Assembly: GCF_000424445.1 (NCBI RefSeq)
Contig: NZ_AUJX01000041.1
Span: forward strand, 1 to 36,275
Direction of reading: 5' to 3'
Origin: Oribacterium sp. NK2B42
GTDB taxonomy: Bacteria; Bacillota; Clostridia; Lachnospirales; Lachnospiraceae
Length of the DNA: 36,275 nt
Positions 1 to 8,774 of this stretch are shown here, in pieces. How positions within the stretch are numbered: the stretch's first letter is position 1; the number at the start of each line of letters is the position of its first letter. Made by a program: the position numbers and the translations under genes. The notes beneath the pieces are model-generated. The model was not told the origin of the DNA, did no database searches, and worked only from the letters and a program-made list of their open reading frames with translations.

Positions 1-2
1 AT

Positions 3-248
3 CCTCGGATTTTTACCGTTCCTGCAAGGGATTCAAAGGAATGGAAGATTGAGTATAACAAGAGAACTTCTTCTGAGAGATGCAACAAACGTGAAAAGGT
101 AGATTACCTATTAGAAAACGGCAGACACCACTCTACAAAAATGTGGTACTGCCGCCTCTACTGCATCATGATGTGTCAACATCTTGACGCATGGGGCAAA
201 GCTCAATCCGATAATCCTGTCAGAGATATATTCGCACAAGCTGCCTGA
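3..248 (+). pseudogene. DDE transposase, C-terminal fragment (cut by window edge)
   Basis: An open frame runs from the left edge to a TGA at 246-248 and reads as 81 residues. It contains the stretch WKIEYNKRTSSERCNKREK followed by DYLLENGRHH and QHLDAW. The Arg/Glu/Arg spacing and the closing 'H-L-D-A-W' are typical of the C-terminus of IS4/IS1182-like DDE transposases, where the last catalytic Glu lies in an 'R..ER.N.R' context. The start is outside the window, so I cannot tell whether the gene is intact. A 12-nt palindrome, AGTTGATCAACT, lies just after the stop (254-265) and could belong to the element's end. Its presence marks an insertion beside the polysaccharide locus. Confidence 0.6.
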
Positions 249-464
249 TTTTTAGTTGATCAACTGATATCATTCTACCACATTGATCCCAAAAGTCACT
301 CAAATCAGGTGCTTTGTTAAAGTACGCCTTTTTTAGAATATATTCCAGAAATACACTCATCATCTTCTGTTTTAGGATAGTATCCTCTTTTCAATGTTCA
401 TTCGGGGCGAATCCCCGTGTTATATGGTCAAAATCCGGTTGGATTCCGAAAAGCTATCTGTTTT
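249..464. other. gene-poor stretch between transposase and thiolase
   Basis: No convincing gene is seen here. It holds the palindrome at 254-265, a dyad AGGATAGTATCCT at 374-386 and a small hairpin CGGGG-CGAAT-CCCCG at 403-417. None is followed by a clear U-tract in the direction of the thiolase gene, so I do not call a terminator. It may contain the right end of the insertion element. Confidence 0.4.
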
Positions 465-1655
465 TCATTTTTTTCTAACAATTGTACTGCACCCCATACC
501 GCCGCCAATGCATAGTGTGGCAAGACCAATTTCGGCATTATTCTTTTTCATCCCGTGGATAAGTGTTACAAGTATTCTGCATCCGGATGCGCCGATTGGA
601 TGACCCAAAGCAATCGCACCACCGTTAATATTCAGTTTTTCTCCGGGAATGTTCAAGTCTCGCTTCACAGCGATTGATTGAGAAGCAAATGCTTCATTTG
701 CTTCTACAAGATCAATATCTTCCATTTCCATATTCAGCTTTTTGAGTAGCTTTCTCGTGGATTCTACAGGTCCTATACCCATAATCGACGGATCAACACC
801 GCCAAGCGCACCACCAAGCCATTCAGTTTCAGGTCGAATACCGAATTCGCGTACCTTATTCTCAGACACTAATACAACTGCCGCAGCGCCATCATTGATT
901 CCGGAGCTATTGCCGGCAGTAACGATGCCATCAGGCTTGAATGCAGGCTTGAGCTTTGCAAGAGACTCAACAGTCGTCCCTGTTCTTGGGCCCTCGTCTG
1001 TATTAATTACTGTGTCTCCCTTTCGTCCTTTAATAATCACGGGAACGATCTCATCCTTAAACCTTCCAGCCTCAACAGCTTCACACGCCTTACGCTGGGA
1101 CTCCGCTGCAAACTCGTCAAGTTCAGTTCTTGTAATTTCCCACTGTTCAGCCACATTCTCAGCTGTGATACCCATGTGATAGTTGTTCATTGCTTCCCAA
1201 AGGCCATCGTTGACCATCGTGTCAATGAGCGGCGTATTAATCATTGGGCTGCCCATCTTATAACCATAGCGCGCGTTCATAACGGCAAAAGGGGCATTTG
1301 ACATGGACTCCATTCCACCGGCAATAACGATGTCTGCATCGCCATTCTGAATCATACGTGCTGCCGAATTAACAGCATCCAGACTAGAACCACAGACAAT
1401 ATTAATTGTCTGCGCAGTAGTGGTTACCGGAAGCCCGGCTTTTATAGCCGCCTGCCGTGCAACATTCTGTCCAAGTCCAGCCTGCAATACGCATCCCATA
1501 AAAACATGGTCAACTGCGTCAATTGGAATACCAGCGCGTTTTACCCCTTCTTTAATCACAAGTTCTCCCAAATCAATAGCTTTGAGTGATGAAAGAGCCC
1601 CACCCATCTTTCCAATTGGTGTACGACAAGCGCCCAATATGTATACCCTTTTCAT
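465..1655 (-). CDS. acetyl-CoA acetyltransferase (thiolase)
   Basis: Thiolase II: condenses two acetyl-CoA to acetoacetyl-CoA in the cytoplasm, or the reverse. The 396-residue product has the usual family length. The nucleophile Cys88 sits in NIVCGSSLDAV, the acid/base His in GGAIALGHPIGASG near residue 348, and the second Cys in CIGGGMG near 378. The start at 1655 is preferred over an upstream extension because the protein then begins MKRVYILGACRTPIG, the family N-terminus. It is the last same-strand gene after the polysaccharide operon, 104 nt from the cytidylyltransferase. In butyrate producers thl usually lies with crt/hbd; here it stands alone, so it may supply acetoacetyl units to the acyl cassette (inference) or be an ordinary central-metabolism gene. 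Confidence 0.93.
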   Translation of the reverse strand: MKRVYILGACRTPIGKMGGALSSLKAIDLGELVIKEGVKRAGIPIDAVDHVFMGCVLQAGLGQNVARQAAIKAGLPVTTTAQTINIVCGSSLDAVNSAARMIQNGDADIVIAGGMESMSNAPFAVMNARYGYKMGSPMINTPLIDTMVNDGLWEAMNNYHMGITAENVAEQWEITRTELDEFAAESQRKACEAVEAGRFKDEIVPVIIKGRKGDTVINTDEGPRTGTTVESLAKLKPAFKPDGIVTAGNSSGINDGAAAVVLVSENKVREFGIRPETEWLGGALGGVDPSIMGIGPVESTRKLLKKLNMEMEDIDLVEANEAFASQSIAVKRDLNIPGEKLNINGGAIALGHPIGASGCRILVTLIHGMKKNNAEIGLATLCIGGGMGCSTIVRKK

Positions 1656-1759
1656 TTCAATATGTCCCTTTTTTATCTCTGCTAAACAAATTACCATTTT
1701 ACAATATATATCATCCGTAAAATTCAAAACGTGAAATACTTGAAGAAAACCTACAGAAA

Positions 1760-2209
1760 TTACATTATATTTTTCTCAATATCATGTGGATGCTCATCCA
1801 ATATGTTTTTAATTACTCCTGTGAGTTGTGTGCTAGAAATGCCGGACGTGTGCGGAAGATAAACTATCTCGACGCCCAGTGGCTTAAACTGTTCTTCAAA
1901 ACGGTTCCAGGCATCTGTTCCTTTCCAATCATCACCTACAAACATCTTGTTGAAGTGGTACTTTTCCCAAGCACCAACCTTATTCTTATCAGACTGAGGA
2001 ACAACTCGATCGACGTACTTGAGTGAAGCTACTATAGCCACTCTCTCATCATATGGAATTACCGGTGTTTTGTTCTTCTCATGTTGCACCAGTTCATCTG
2101 TACTTACACCTACAATTAGATAGTCACATTGTTCCTTCGCTCTTCTAATAATATTCAAATGACCAATATGAAACATATCATATACGCCAGTTGTATATCC
2201 AATAACCAT
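1760..2209 (-). CDS. glycerol-3-phosphate cytidylyltransferase-like protein
   Basis: Nucleotidyltransferase of the TagD/GCT family, expected to join a phosphorylated alcohol to CTP (CDP-glycerol in TagD). The 149 residues show the HxGH signature at 14-17 (FHIGHLN) and the C-terminal ISSTQL motif at 124-129, equivalent to the (R)TEGISTT nucleotide-binding motif. The start at 2209 has AAGGGGA seven bases upstream. It follows the LicD gene by 13 nt. LicD enzymes use CDP-activated donors, so this enzyme probably provides the donor. CDP-glycerol is the best guess from length and sequence, but another polyol or phosphoalcohol is possible. Confidence 0.85.
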   Translation of the reverse strand: MVIGYTTGVYDMFHIGHLNIIRRAKEQCDYLIVGVSTDELVQHEKNKTPVIPYDERVAIVASLKYVDRVVPQSDKNKVGAWEKYHFNKMFVGDDWKGTDAWNRFEEQFKPLGVEIVYLPHTSGISSTQLTGVIKNILDEHPHDIEKNIM

Positions 2210-2222
2210 AATTAGTTCCCCT

Positions 2223-3068
2223 TTAAGCTTCTAATTTTGCATATTTTTCTAAATTTTTCAAAGAATATGTAAATTCATCAATACGCTTATCAATATCTGG
2301 TATCCTCATATAATCCCCATATGTTGCTTTTAGTATACTTTCGTAATCTTCAGGTATATAAAATGTTAGTCCATTGGCAAGGGTTATTTTTTGGGGCACC
2401 CCGAACCATTTTGACTTAAAGATATTTCTATTCCTACCATTGTAAGTACAGTATTCATACTTATCAAATGGCTTTTCTAGTAGTTTTAGATACTTTCTTT
2501 CAAGAAGCATATACGGATATATAAGATACCTAAAGTTTTTTATTTTTCTTTTTATTCTAACCATACGACTGTAAACTCTCTTGTTAGAAAATTTGTAAAT
2601 TGAACAATTATAAAAATATCTTCGTAGCCTATAATTTTTCTCTTGAATTCGAGGATCTGCTTCTTCTCCTATCAGCCAAAAAATGTCCACATGCAAAAAT
2701 GCACAATCATAACCCTTTGGTGCAACTTTAATGGTGAAATGGCGACAGTCTCGATTTCGGTATCTAGTATCATAATGAAAGTCTTCAGATAAGTCTGTAT
2801 CTAACACTTTTAAAAGTTCATCTCGATAGCGATAAGGAACTAGAATATCAATATCATAATCCCATGGAATTTGACCTCCATCTCTAATTGCTCCCAATAG
2901 GCTTCCAAATGCAAGATAATATGTAATATTATGTTTCTCGCAGACTTCGTGAACCTTATTTAGAGTTTTAACTGCTAATTCTTGATATTCGGTAAATCTG
3001 TGGTATTGAGTTTTGATAAAAGAATTTATTTCTTCATAAAACATATCTGTATTATTTGAAAGAACCAT
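2223..3068 (-). CDS. LicD family phosphotransferase
   Basis: LicD/fukutin-type nucleotidyltransferase-fold enzyme of 281 residues. These enzymes transfer phosphocholine, phosphoribitol or a similar group from a CDP donor to a sugar. The hallmark GSLLGAIRDGGQIPWDYDIDI spans about residues 55-75: the GS(L)LGA loop, and the metal-binding DYDID at 70-74. The C-terminal half is basic and aromatic-rich. A ribosome site AGGAG lies rather far (13 nt) from the ATG at 3068; a later Met at codon 9 is an alternative. With the cytidylyltransferase downstream it likely forms a donor-plus-transferase pair that decorates the polysaccharide with a phospho-alcohol. The substrate cannot be read from the sequence. 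Confidence 0.85.
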   Translation of the reverse strand: MVLSNNTDMFYEEINSFIKTQYHRFTEYQELAVKTLNKVHEVCEKHNITYYLAFGSLLGAIRDGGQIPWDYDIDILVPYRYRDELLKVLDTDLSEDFHYDTRYRNRDCRHFTIKVAPKGYDCAFLHVDIFWLIGEEADPRIQEKNYRLRRYFYNCSIYKFSNKRVYSRMVRIKRKIKNFRYLIYPYMLLERKYLKLLEKPFDKYEYCTYNGRNRNIFKSKWFGVPQKITLANGLTFYIPEDYESILKATYGDYMRIPDIDKRIDEFTYSLKNLEKYAKLEA

Positions 3069-3238
3069 CTTGATTTAACTTCTCCTTCCTAGTTTTTTCT
3101 TTAATTCTGTTTGTCATAATTATTAACCGTCATTCATCAAATGCTAAAATCATCGCGTTCAAGTTAAGAGAGTAACGCTACTTCTTTAATCCATTATTAT
3201 ATTCTCCTCGTACCACAATGATCAGGTGATTTACGTCT

Positions 3239-3784
3239 TTATTGTATTTTCAAGTCCTTAATTATTCTTGCAGGAACTCCACCAATTATCACATAGTCTT
3301 CGGTAAAATCATGTGTCACCACTGCTCCGGCAGCAATAACCACTCCTTTACCTGTTATGTGAACTCCTGCAAGAACAATAGAATTGACACCCATCCACGT
3401 TCCTTCTCCAATATAGACATCTTCTTGTTTATGAATATGATCTTTATACTGACCATTAACCCACTGACTTGTATCAAGCGAACCAGCTGTTATCTGCGAA
3501 CCTCTGGACATGGTTACATAATCACCTATATACACTTCTCCTCTTGGTGCTATCTGTGCTCCGTTATTGATGGTGAAATGGTCACCAACATGAATCTTAT
3601 GAGGCTGAAAAACAAGAGGCTTTCCATTGACTTTCAAATGAGTTCCACATTCTGCAAAAACAAGCCCAAAATATCGAGAACGTTGTACCCCCCACCATTT
3701 ATATATCCAATATTTGAATTTCTGTATTCTTCTTGCTATAAACCTTGCCGGTTTTTTTAATAGCTTTTTTATAGACTGTTTCAT
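3239..3784 (-). CDS. hexapeptide-repeat O-acetyltransferase (WcaF/Maa-like)
   Basis: A 181-residue left-handed beta-helix acyltransferase. Isoleucine-patch repeats run from about residue 65 to 165 (IHVGDHFTINNGAQIAP, VYIGDYVTMSRGSQI, VYIGEGTWMGVNSIVL), and the protein ends with the usual GGVPARIIKD. The N-terminal 35 residues are very basic, suggesting membrane-surface association. Members transfer acetyl from acetyl-CoA to sugar hydroxyls. It lies 21 nt after the flippase gene, and a 170-nt gap separates it from licD; I see no gene in that gap. It probably O-acetylates the repeat unit. Confidence 0.85.
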   Translation of the reverse strand: MKQSIKKLLKKPARFIARRIQKFKYWIYKWWGVQRSRYFGLVFAECGTHLKVNGKPLVFQPHKIHVGDHFTINNGAQIAPRGEVYIGDYVTMSRGSQITAGSLDTSQWVNGQYKDHIHKQEDVYIGEGTWMGVNSIVLAGVHITGKGVVIAAGAVVTHDFTEDYVIIGGVPARIIKDLKIQ

Positions 3785-3805
3785 TTAACACTTTTCTCCC
3801 TGTCT

Positions 3806-5317
3806 TTAATGTTTTACAAATCTGTGGCGTATGAACCGAACAATAACATTCAAATCAGAGCGATAAAAGATAACCGACAGCACCAGTGATACTACTGATG
3901 AAGTTAAGAAGGTAATTAGACCTTTTACCAACCATCCCACCCAACCACTAATCTGTATCATTGAAATCTGAAGATTGGAACAAAAAATTGCAATCATCGA
4001 TCCCATGACTGTCCAAGCCATCCTAAGCCAGACCACTTTAATGCTTCTATTAAGAATGTGATGTGATACAAAATATGCATACGATCCCGTTCGGTAAACA
4101 TTTGCAACAAGTGTTCCGACAACAACACCATTCAGCCCTATGATATTAACGAGCACAATCGAGATTATCAAATTAATTACCGCTTCAATAATCGCAGGAT
4201 TTTTTGTTTCTTTGAAGAATCCTGTAGCATGAACCAAAGTCCTGTAAGGCTGACGTAAACAAAAAACTGCCTCTGCTGCTGTTATAAGCAATGCGAAATC
4301 AAATCGTAGATAATTCACGTCTGATACGTTGGATGTATATAATTCAATAAAGGGAACAAGCAATACACCAATACAGGAAAAAACTATAACTACTATCATA
4401 GCCATAGCATATTCATATGCTTTAAAGCTTTTTTGAAGAGCTTTCATTTCCTGGTTAGCCCACATATTACCAAAAGCTGCTTCAATACTTGTCGCAGAGC
4501 CTTTGATGAGTGTTTTAATTTTGCCGACGATTGCATAATAAACCGTGTAAACCGATACAAGTTTAATGTCAAGAAAAGCTGTCAAGATAATTGTATCTGT
4601 ATTGTCATGAACAATATTTGCAAGCGAGTGAACTGCTGCATCATTCCTTTTTTTCAGGGCATCTTTCCTCGGTTCGCACTTCTTATCAAGTTTATAATGG
4701 TGTTCTACATAAAATGCTACGCCAATAGGTGGTATGGTCATCACAAGTGCACTGGCACCCTTGACTTCAAATATATTGCCTCCTCTATTTATAATGACTA
4801 CAATCACAATAGTGCTTAGAATCTTCGCAGCAATACCCAAAAAACTCTTGATATAACTTTTCTGATCTGCTATAAGCAGGGAATAGTTTGCTGTTCCTAA
4901 AAAGTATAAACAGAATGAATCAATGGCTATGATACCTATAATCATGGCGCATTCGCTATGAGGAATATTACTGTGGGAGATGAACGGAAAAAAGAACATT
5001 AGTACGATAGCAAAGACAATCAACACCAACCCGACTTTTCTCATATAGTTGGTCGCTGCCTTCATGATGCTACTTGTACCTTCATAATCATTATGAGCCA
5101 AGGAGTGATACAATTCGGCTCTTACAGCCCCTGAAATTCCAAGCGTAAGGAAAGAAATCATGCTTAACAGCTGTGTTGCCGAAGAAATTACACCGTTATA
5201 GGTTGATCCAAAAGCTCCTAAAATAAGCCTGGGAGTTATTAGCCCGCAAACCATAACTACAAATTCAAACATAAATGAACTTGCAATATTAATAGCTGTT
5301 TTCTTTCTACGATTCAT
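3806..5317 (-). CDS. wzx: polysaccharide flippase (Wzx-like, MOP superfamily)
   Basis: A polytopic membrane protein of about 503 residues with roughly 12-14 hydrophobic segments. The beginning RRKKTAINIASSFMFEFV and the following GLITPRLILGAFGSTYNG are typical of Wzx/RfbX flippases, which move undecaprenyl-linked repeat units across the membrane. The ATG at 5317 is preferred over a longer reading because GGGGGA lies about 12 nt upstream; a TTG slightly closer is possible. It is followed by an acetyltransferase and preceded by a glycosyltransferase, as expected in a Wzx/Wzy locus. Confidence 0.9.
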   Translation of the reverse strand: MNRRKKTAINIASSFMFEFVVMVCGLITPRLILGAFGSTYNGVISSATQLLSMISFLTLGISGAVRAELYHSLAHNDYEGTSSIMKAATNYMRKVGLVLIVFAIVLMFFFPFISHSNIPHSECAMIIGIIAIDSFCLYFLGTANYSLLIADQKSYIKSFLGIAAKILSTIVIVVIINRGGNIFEVKGASALVMTIPPIGVAFYVEHHYKLDKKCEPRKDALKKRNDAAVHSLANIVHDNTDTIILTAFLDIKLVSVYTVYYAIVGKIKTLIKGSATSIEAAFGNMWANQEMKALQKSFKAYEYAMAMIVVIVFSCIGVLLVPFIELYTSNVSDVNYLRFDFALLITAAEAVFCLRQPYRTLVHATGFFKETKNPAIIEAVINLIISIVLVNIIGLNGVVVGTLVANVYRTGSYAYFVSHHILNRSIKVVWLRMAWTVMGSMIAIFCSNLQISMIQISGWVGWLVKGLITFLTSSVVSLVLSVIFYRSDLNVIVRFIRHRFVKH

Positions 5318-5390
5318 ACAAAGCAATACTCCCCCTTTCGTCTTGATTTTTTCAAACAATAATTGTATATAAAACATCTACTTTATGCTT

Positions 5391-6461
5391 CTATCTCATA
5401 ATACAGTCACTAAAATCAGCAAGCTCCAATGCCTTCTTTCTCATTCTTTTAATCTGTTTATTTTTAAAATAGTAAACAAGCAAATCGGTTCGAAAAAATT
5501 TAATAGTCTTGGAGTTAAGTATCATATCAAATTTATGCTTAAAAATGGCCCGACGGAATGCTTTTTGCATCCAAGCATAGCTAATCTCAAGCTCAAATTT
5601 TCTCTGATCATATATTTTCCTTTCCTTATTTGCCTTGATAAGCTTACTGTTATAATTTGCGTATCCTTTGACATCATTTTTGTAAATATCATTTGTTGAA
5701 AAGCAACAGTGGAATTGCTTTTCCTCGTCTGTCATGCTACCAAGAAGATTAATAGCTTGTTCAAGTGAAACCATGTGTGAGTACTCGAGTTGGTCGTTTC
5801 TGTTTACAGAAATTTGACCATCATGTATTCTATACAGCAGTAGCATTTCATTCAGCATATCTATTTTCCCATACTTCATTAATTCTAACCACAATTTATA
5901 ATCCTGACTCTTTTTTATCCTTTCATCGTAGCTGATTCCGTTCTGAATAAGTGCATCACGTCGTATCATGGCAGTAGGATGAGGAACCCCAACATTTCGA
6001 AAGAGCATTCTAATCTTTATAACTTCCTGATCAGGCATCCAATCGCACAAAGGATAAATATCCAACGCATGATTTGGATCCAAAGAAGTACATATCTGAG
6101 TACCCAACACTACAACTTCAGGATGAGATTCCATGTAATGGAACTGTTTTTCCAATCTGTGATGAAATGCCACATCATCAGCATCCATTCGTGCAATATA
6201 TTTTCCCTTAGCAATTGCTAAAGCTTTATTTAAGCTTTTTGTTAACCCTAAATTATCTTCATTCTCTATAAGAACAATTCTTTCATCATTTTCCTGATAT
6301 TCCTTAACAATTTGATAACTGTTATCTGTTGGCTTATCTGTAACAATAATAAATTCTATATTCTCATAAGTTTGTTTGCAAATGCTTTCTATAGAATCTC
6401 TCAAAATAGATTCCTCAGTATTAAATACAGACATTATAACAGATATTAGTAAATCGTCCAT
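5391..6461 (-). CDS. glycosyltransferase family 2
   Basis: A cytoplasmic GT-A glycosyltransferase of 356 residues. The N-terminus ISVIMSVFNTEESILRDSI and the metal-binding DADD at 93-96 (ARMDADD) are diagnostic of GT2. The C-terminal part from about 250 is basic and amphipathic, as is common in membrane-associated capsule transferases. It overlaps the polymerase gene by 16 nt, and its ribosome site (GAGGGATGAG) lies inside the end of that gene, so translation is probably coupled. Donor and acceptor cannot be predicted. Confidence 0.92.
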   Translation of the reverse strand: MDDLLISVIMSVFNTEESILRDSIESICKQTYENIEFIIVTDKPTDNSYQIVKEYQENDERIVLIENEDNLGLTKSLNKALAIAKGKYIARMDADDVAFHHRLEKQFHYMESHPEVVVLGTQICTSLDPNHALDIYPLCDWMPDQEVIKIRMLFRNVGVPHPTAMIRRDALIQNGISYDERIKKSQDYKLWLELMKYGKIDMLNEMLLLYRIHDGQISVNRNDQLEYSHMVSLEQAINLLGSMTDEEKQFHCCFSTNDIYKNDVKGYANYNSKLIKANKERKIYDQRKFELEISYAWMQKAFRRAIFKHKFDMILNSKTIKFFRTDLLVYYFKNKQIKRMRKKALELADFSDCIMR

Positions 6462-7714
6462 CTCTCATCCCTCGCAACATGGCTAATTAAGAATTTTAGG
6501 TTAGGTACAACTGCAAATATAGCTATCAACAAAGGATCAAATAAACAAGGATTTAAGAAACCAAGCAAGAAAAACATTGCAGAAATAATAAAGAATAAAT
6601 CTTTTTCTGCGCGACTATTCATATCTCTGTACACTTCAACAAATAATCCTATGATAATTGCAAATACTATGATTGAACCAATTATTCCAAAAACCCCAAG
6701 CATATCATACCATTCTTGATGGCATCCAATAATACCATATCCATATTCTGAATAACCGACTCCTAACAACGGATGGTTCTTGAAAGTCTCTAAAGAATAG
6801 CTAGCTAATTCTTCACGGCGATTATAGCTATATGAACGTCCTGAAGATACATTCAAGATTCTTCCCGCAACATACAATAATCGATCTTTTAAAACGTAAT
6901 TTAAGTTCTCAGTCCAATCAATAAGTAAATTCATAACATGATTCGGAAATAAAGAAATTACCAAAAACATAATTATACCTAGAAACAACACACTTATGAG
7001 AAACACCGATTTATCATCTCTAAGTGCCTTAAAGAAGTAAACAAATAGGATACCTATCATGGTCATTATTAAAGCGGTAGCGAGTAATGTTCTTGCTATA
7101 AAATATAGGTACACAGCCAACACTCCGAATAAAAAAATAGTTTGAATATTTTTCTTATTCTCTCTATATATCAGCAGGAACAAAACAATTACTACATAGA
7201 ACGGAATTGCGTATATTTGATTAAATCCGGCAACTTCTGTTTCATATCCATATTTAAATGCGTATCTGATGGCATATACATTTCCACTTGATATAACAAG
7301 TGAAATTGACCGAAAACATGATAATGCTGTCACAAACAGTATTGATATTACATATAATCTTCGTTCACTCTCTTTTGCAATATAACGAATGAAGATAAAC
7401 GCTGTAAAGGAATATAGCATATGAACAAATTTTAAAGCATGCTTTATGGGAGCATTAAACCCCCTCACACTAATTTGACCTGAAAACAGAAGCAATACTA
7501 ATGCAAATAAAGTTAATATAAGTAGAGGTACTGTTTTAATGATTTTTTTATGCGCAAAAAAAATCCCAATTGTCACTAGTGAAATCACCAATTGTATAGT
7601 ACCCATACTATCACCTATCCCGTAATAAACCATAGCAGCTGTGATGAGATACGCCACAAACAATAATGTCGAAACATCTATTGATAACTCTGGAATTTTA
7701 AAACTTAACTTCAT
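6446..7714 (-). CDS. wzy: O-antigen/capsule polymerase (Wzy-like)
   Basis: A 422-residue integral membrane protein with about ten to twelve hydrophobic segments and a large hydrophilic loop at about 260-330 ending NHPLLGVGYSEYGYG. This 'HPLLGVG' loop is the recognisable feature of the O-antigen ligase/polymerase (Wzy_C) superfamily. It would polymerise lipid-linked repeat units on the outer face of the membrane. Ribosome site GGGAG lies nine bases before the ATG at 7714. It sits between the Stealth gene and a GT2, and it is the only polymerase candidate in the locus. Confidence 0.85.
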   Translation of the reverse strand: MKLSFKIPELSIDVSTLLFVAYLITAAMVYYGIGDSMGTIQLVISLVTIGIFFAHKKIIKTVPLLILTLFALVLLLFSGQISVRGFNAPIKHALKFVHMLYSFTAFIFIRYIAKESERRLYVISILFVTALSCFRSISLVISSGNVYAIRYAFKYGYETEVAGFNQIYAIPFYVVIVLFLLIYRENKKNIQTIFLFGVLAVYLYFIARTLLATALIMTMIGILFVYFFKALRDDKSVFLISVLFLGIIMFLVISLFPNHVMNLLIDWTENLNYVLKDRLLYVAGRILNVSSGRSYSYNRREELASYSLETFKNHPLLGVGYSEYGYGIIGCHQEWYDMLGVFGIIGSIIVFAIIIGLFVEVYRDMNSRAEKDLFFIISAMFFLLGFLNPCLFDPLLIAIFAVVPNLKFLISHVARDERWTIY

Positions 7715-7741
7715 TTATTAATTCTCCCAACCGAAACAATC

Positions 7742-8764
7742 TTATATTTCAAAAGATGATTTCTGCGGGTATAATTCTTCTAAAATCTCAGAAATCCCTT
7801 CTTTTATTTCTCGTATTGTATCCTCGTTATTGACAGTTACATTGTCATTTATCACTACAGTCTTGACACTTTTGTCGCTCAAAAGCAGCTTTAACTTACC
7901 ATTATCAGTATCATTTATTGAGCATACCTTGCCATAAGGTTTTATTGGTTCAAACTTTCCACTTACAATTTGCCAATATCGCATCAACCATTGGTTAACA
8001 TCACGTCTTGCTCTAAATCTGTGCCTACACGTATAATCTAATATGGCAAATTCTTTATCCCACACCTCTTCAAATGTTGACTTTAAAAATGGATTACATT
8101 GGTGCATACTTAAAAAACCTGTAAAGTACGGCCATGGCAGCAAGCATATCGTGCGAAACAAATTTGTCCCATATAATGGAGAAAACCATTTAGTCCATGC
8201 CTTTTCTATTACATCTGATTTTTTAAAATTTGAATTAATAATTTCTACGTCAGTCAAAGTAATATCATGAATAGATCCTCGTGTTGCAGTATTGATCGGA
8301 CTCAACGCAGCATAATCTCTTGGAAGACCATTAACAAAGAAATCAGTAGGTTTTAATCCCTTTAGGACCAACAAATCGTCGTTAAAATATATAAAATTTT
8401 CGGACAATCCCTCAATTCTATGAATATTCAATTCTATAGGATTGGCAGAGAAAGTTGGTAGATACTCTTCGGGAATAAAGTCTCTATGATTGACAATAAC
8501 CAATTTTTCTGCTTCTTTGTTAAGCCAGCTCGGAATATGCCCCCACGTTATGAAGAAAACCTTTCTAACCCAAGGCATATATAAATCGATACTTCTTAGC
8601 AGATATTTTATTGTATCCCAATCTCTGTATCTACGATCTCGTGCATCAACTGAATCCAAATTACTTTCAAGCTGAGCAAATTTATTCTTTTCTGCCCTCC
8701 ATAACGGATCATTTGAATCCACCCATGGGACTACTATATCTATAGCTTTGTCATTCCGTTCCAT
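7742..8764 (-). CDS. Stealth family sugar-phosphate transferase
   Basis: About 340 residues matching the Stealth family (hexose-1-phosphate transferases such as SacB/CpsY). Conserved region 1 is IDIVVPWVDSNDP (8-20), region 2 is RDWDTIKYLLRSIDLYMPWV (47-66), and region 3 runs from HRDFIPEEYLPTFSANPIE to FIYFNDD (93-130). Stealth enzymes build phosphodiester bonds by moving sugar-1-phosphate from a nucleotide sugar. The ATG at 8764 is chosen because GTGAGG lies eight bases upstream; a GTG at 8782 is possible. The preceding gene's stop (8775) lies in that ribosome site, so the two are coupled. The polymer therefore probably contains a sugar-phosphate linkage. Confidence 0.92.
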   Translation of the reverse strand: MERNDKAIDIVVPWVDSNDPLWRAEKNKFAQLESNLDSVDARDRRYRDWDTIKYLLRSIDLYMPWVRKVFFITWGHIPSWLNKEAEKLVIVNHRDFIPEEYLPTFSANPIELNIHRIEGLSENFIYFNDDLLVLKGLKPTDFFVNGLPRDYAALSPINTATRGSIHDITLTDVEIINSNFKKSDVIEKAWTKWFSPLYGTNLFRTICLLPWPYFTGFLSMHQCNPFLKSTFEEVWDKEFAILDYTCRHRFRARRDVNQWLMRYWQIVSGKFEPIKPYGKVCSINDTDNGKLKLLLSDKSVKTVVINDNVTVNNEDTIREIKEGISEILEELYPQKSSFEI

Positions 8765-8774
8765 ATAATAAACC

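Noticed and set aside
742-1179. 145-residue open frame on the plus strand inside the thiolase gene
   Set aside because: It is the complement-frame shadow of a gene with clear thiolase motifs and has no ribosome site.
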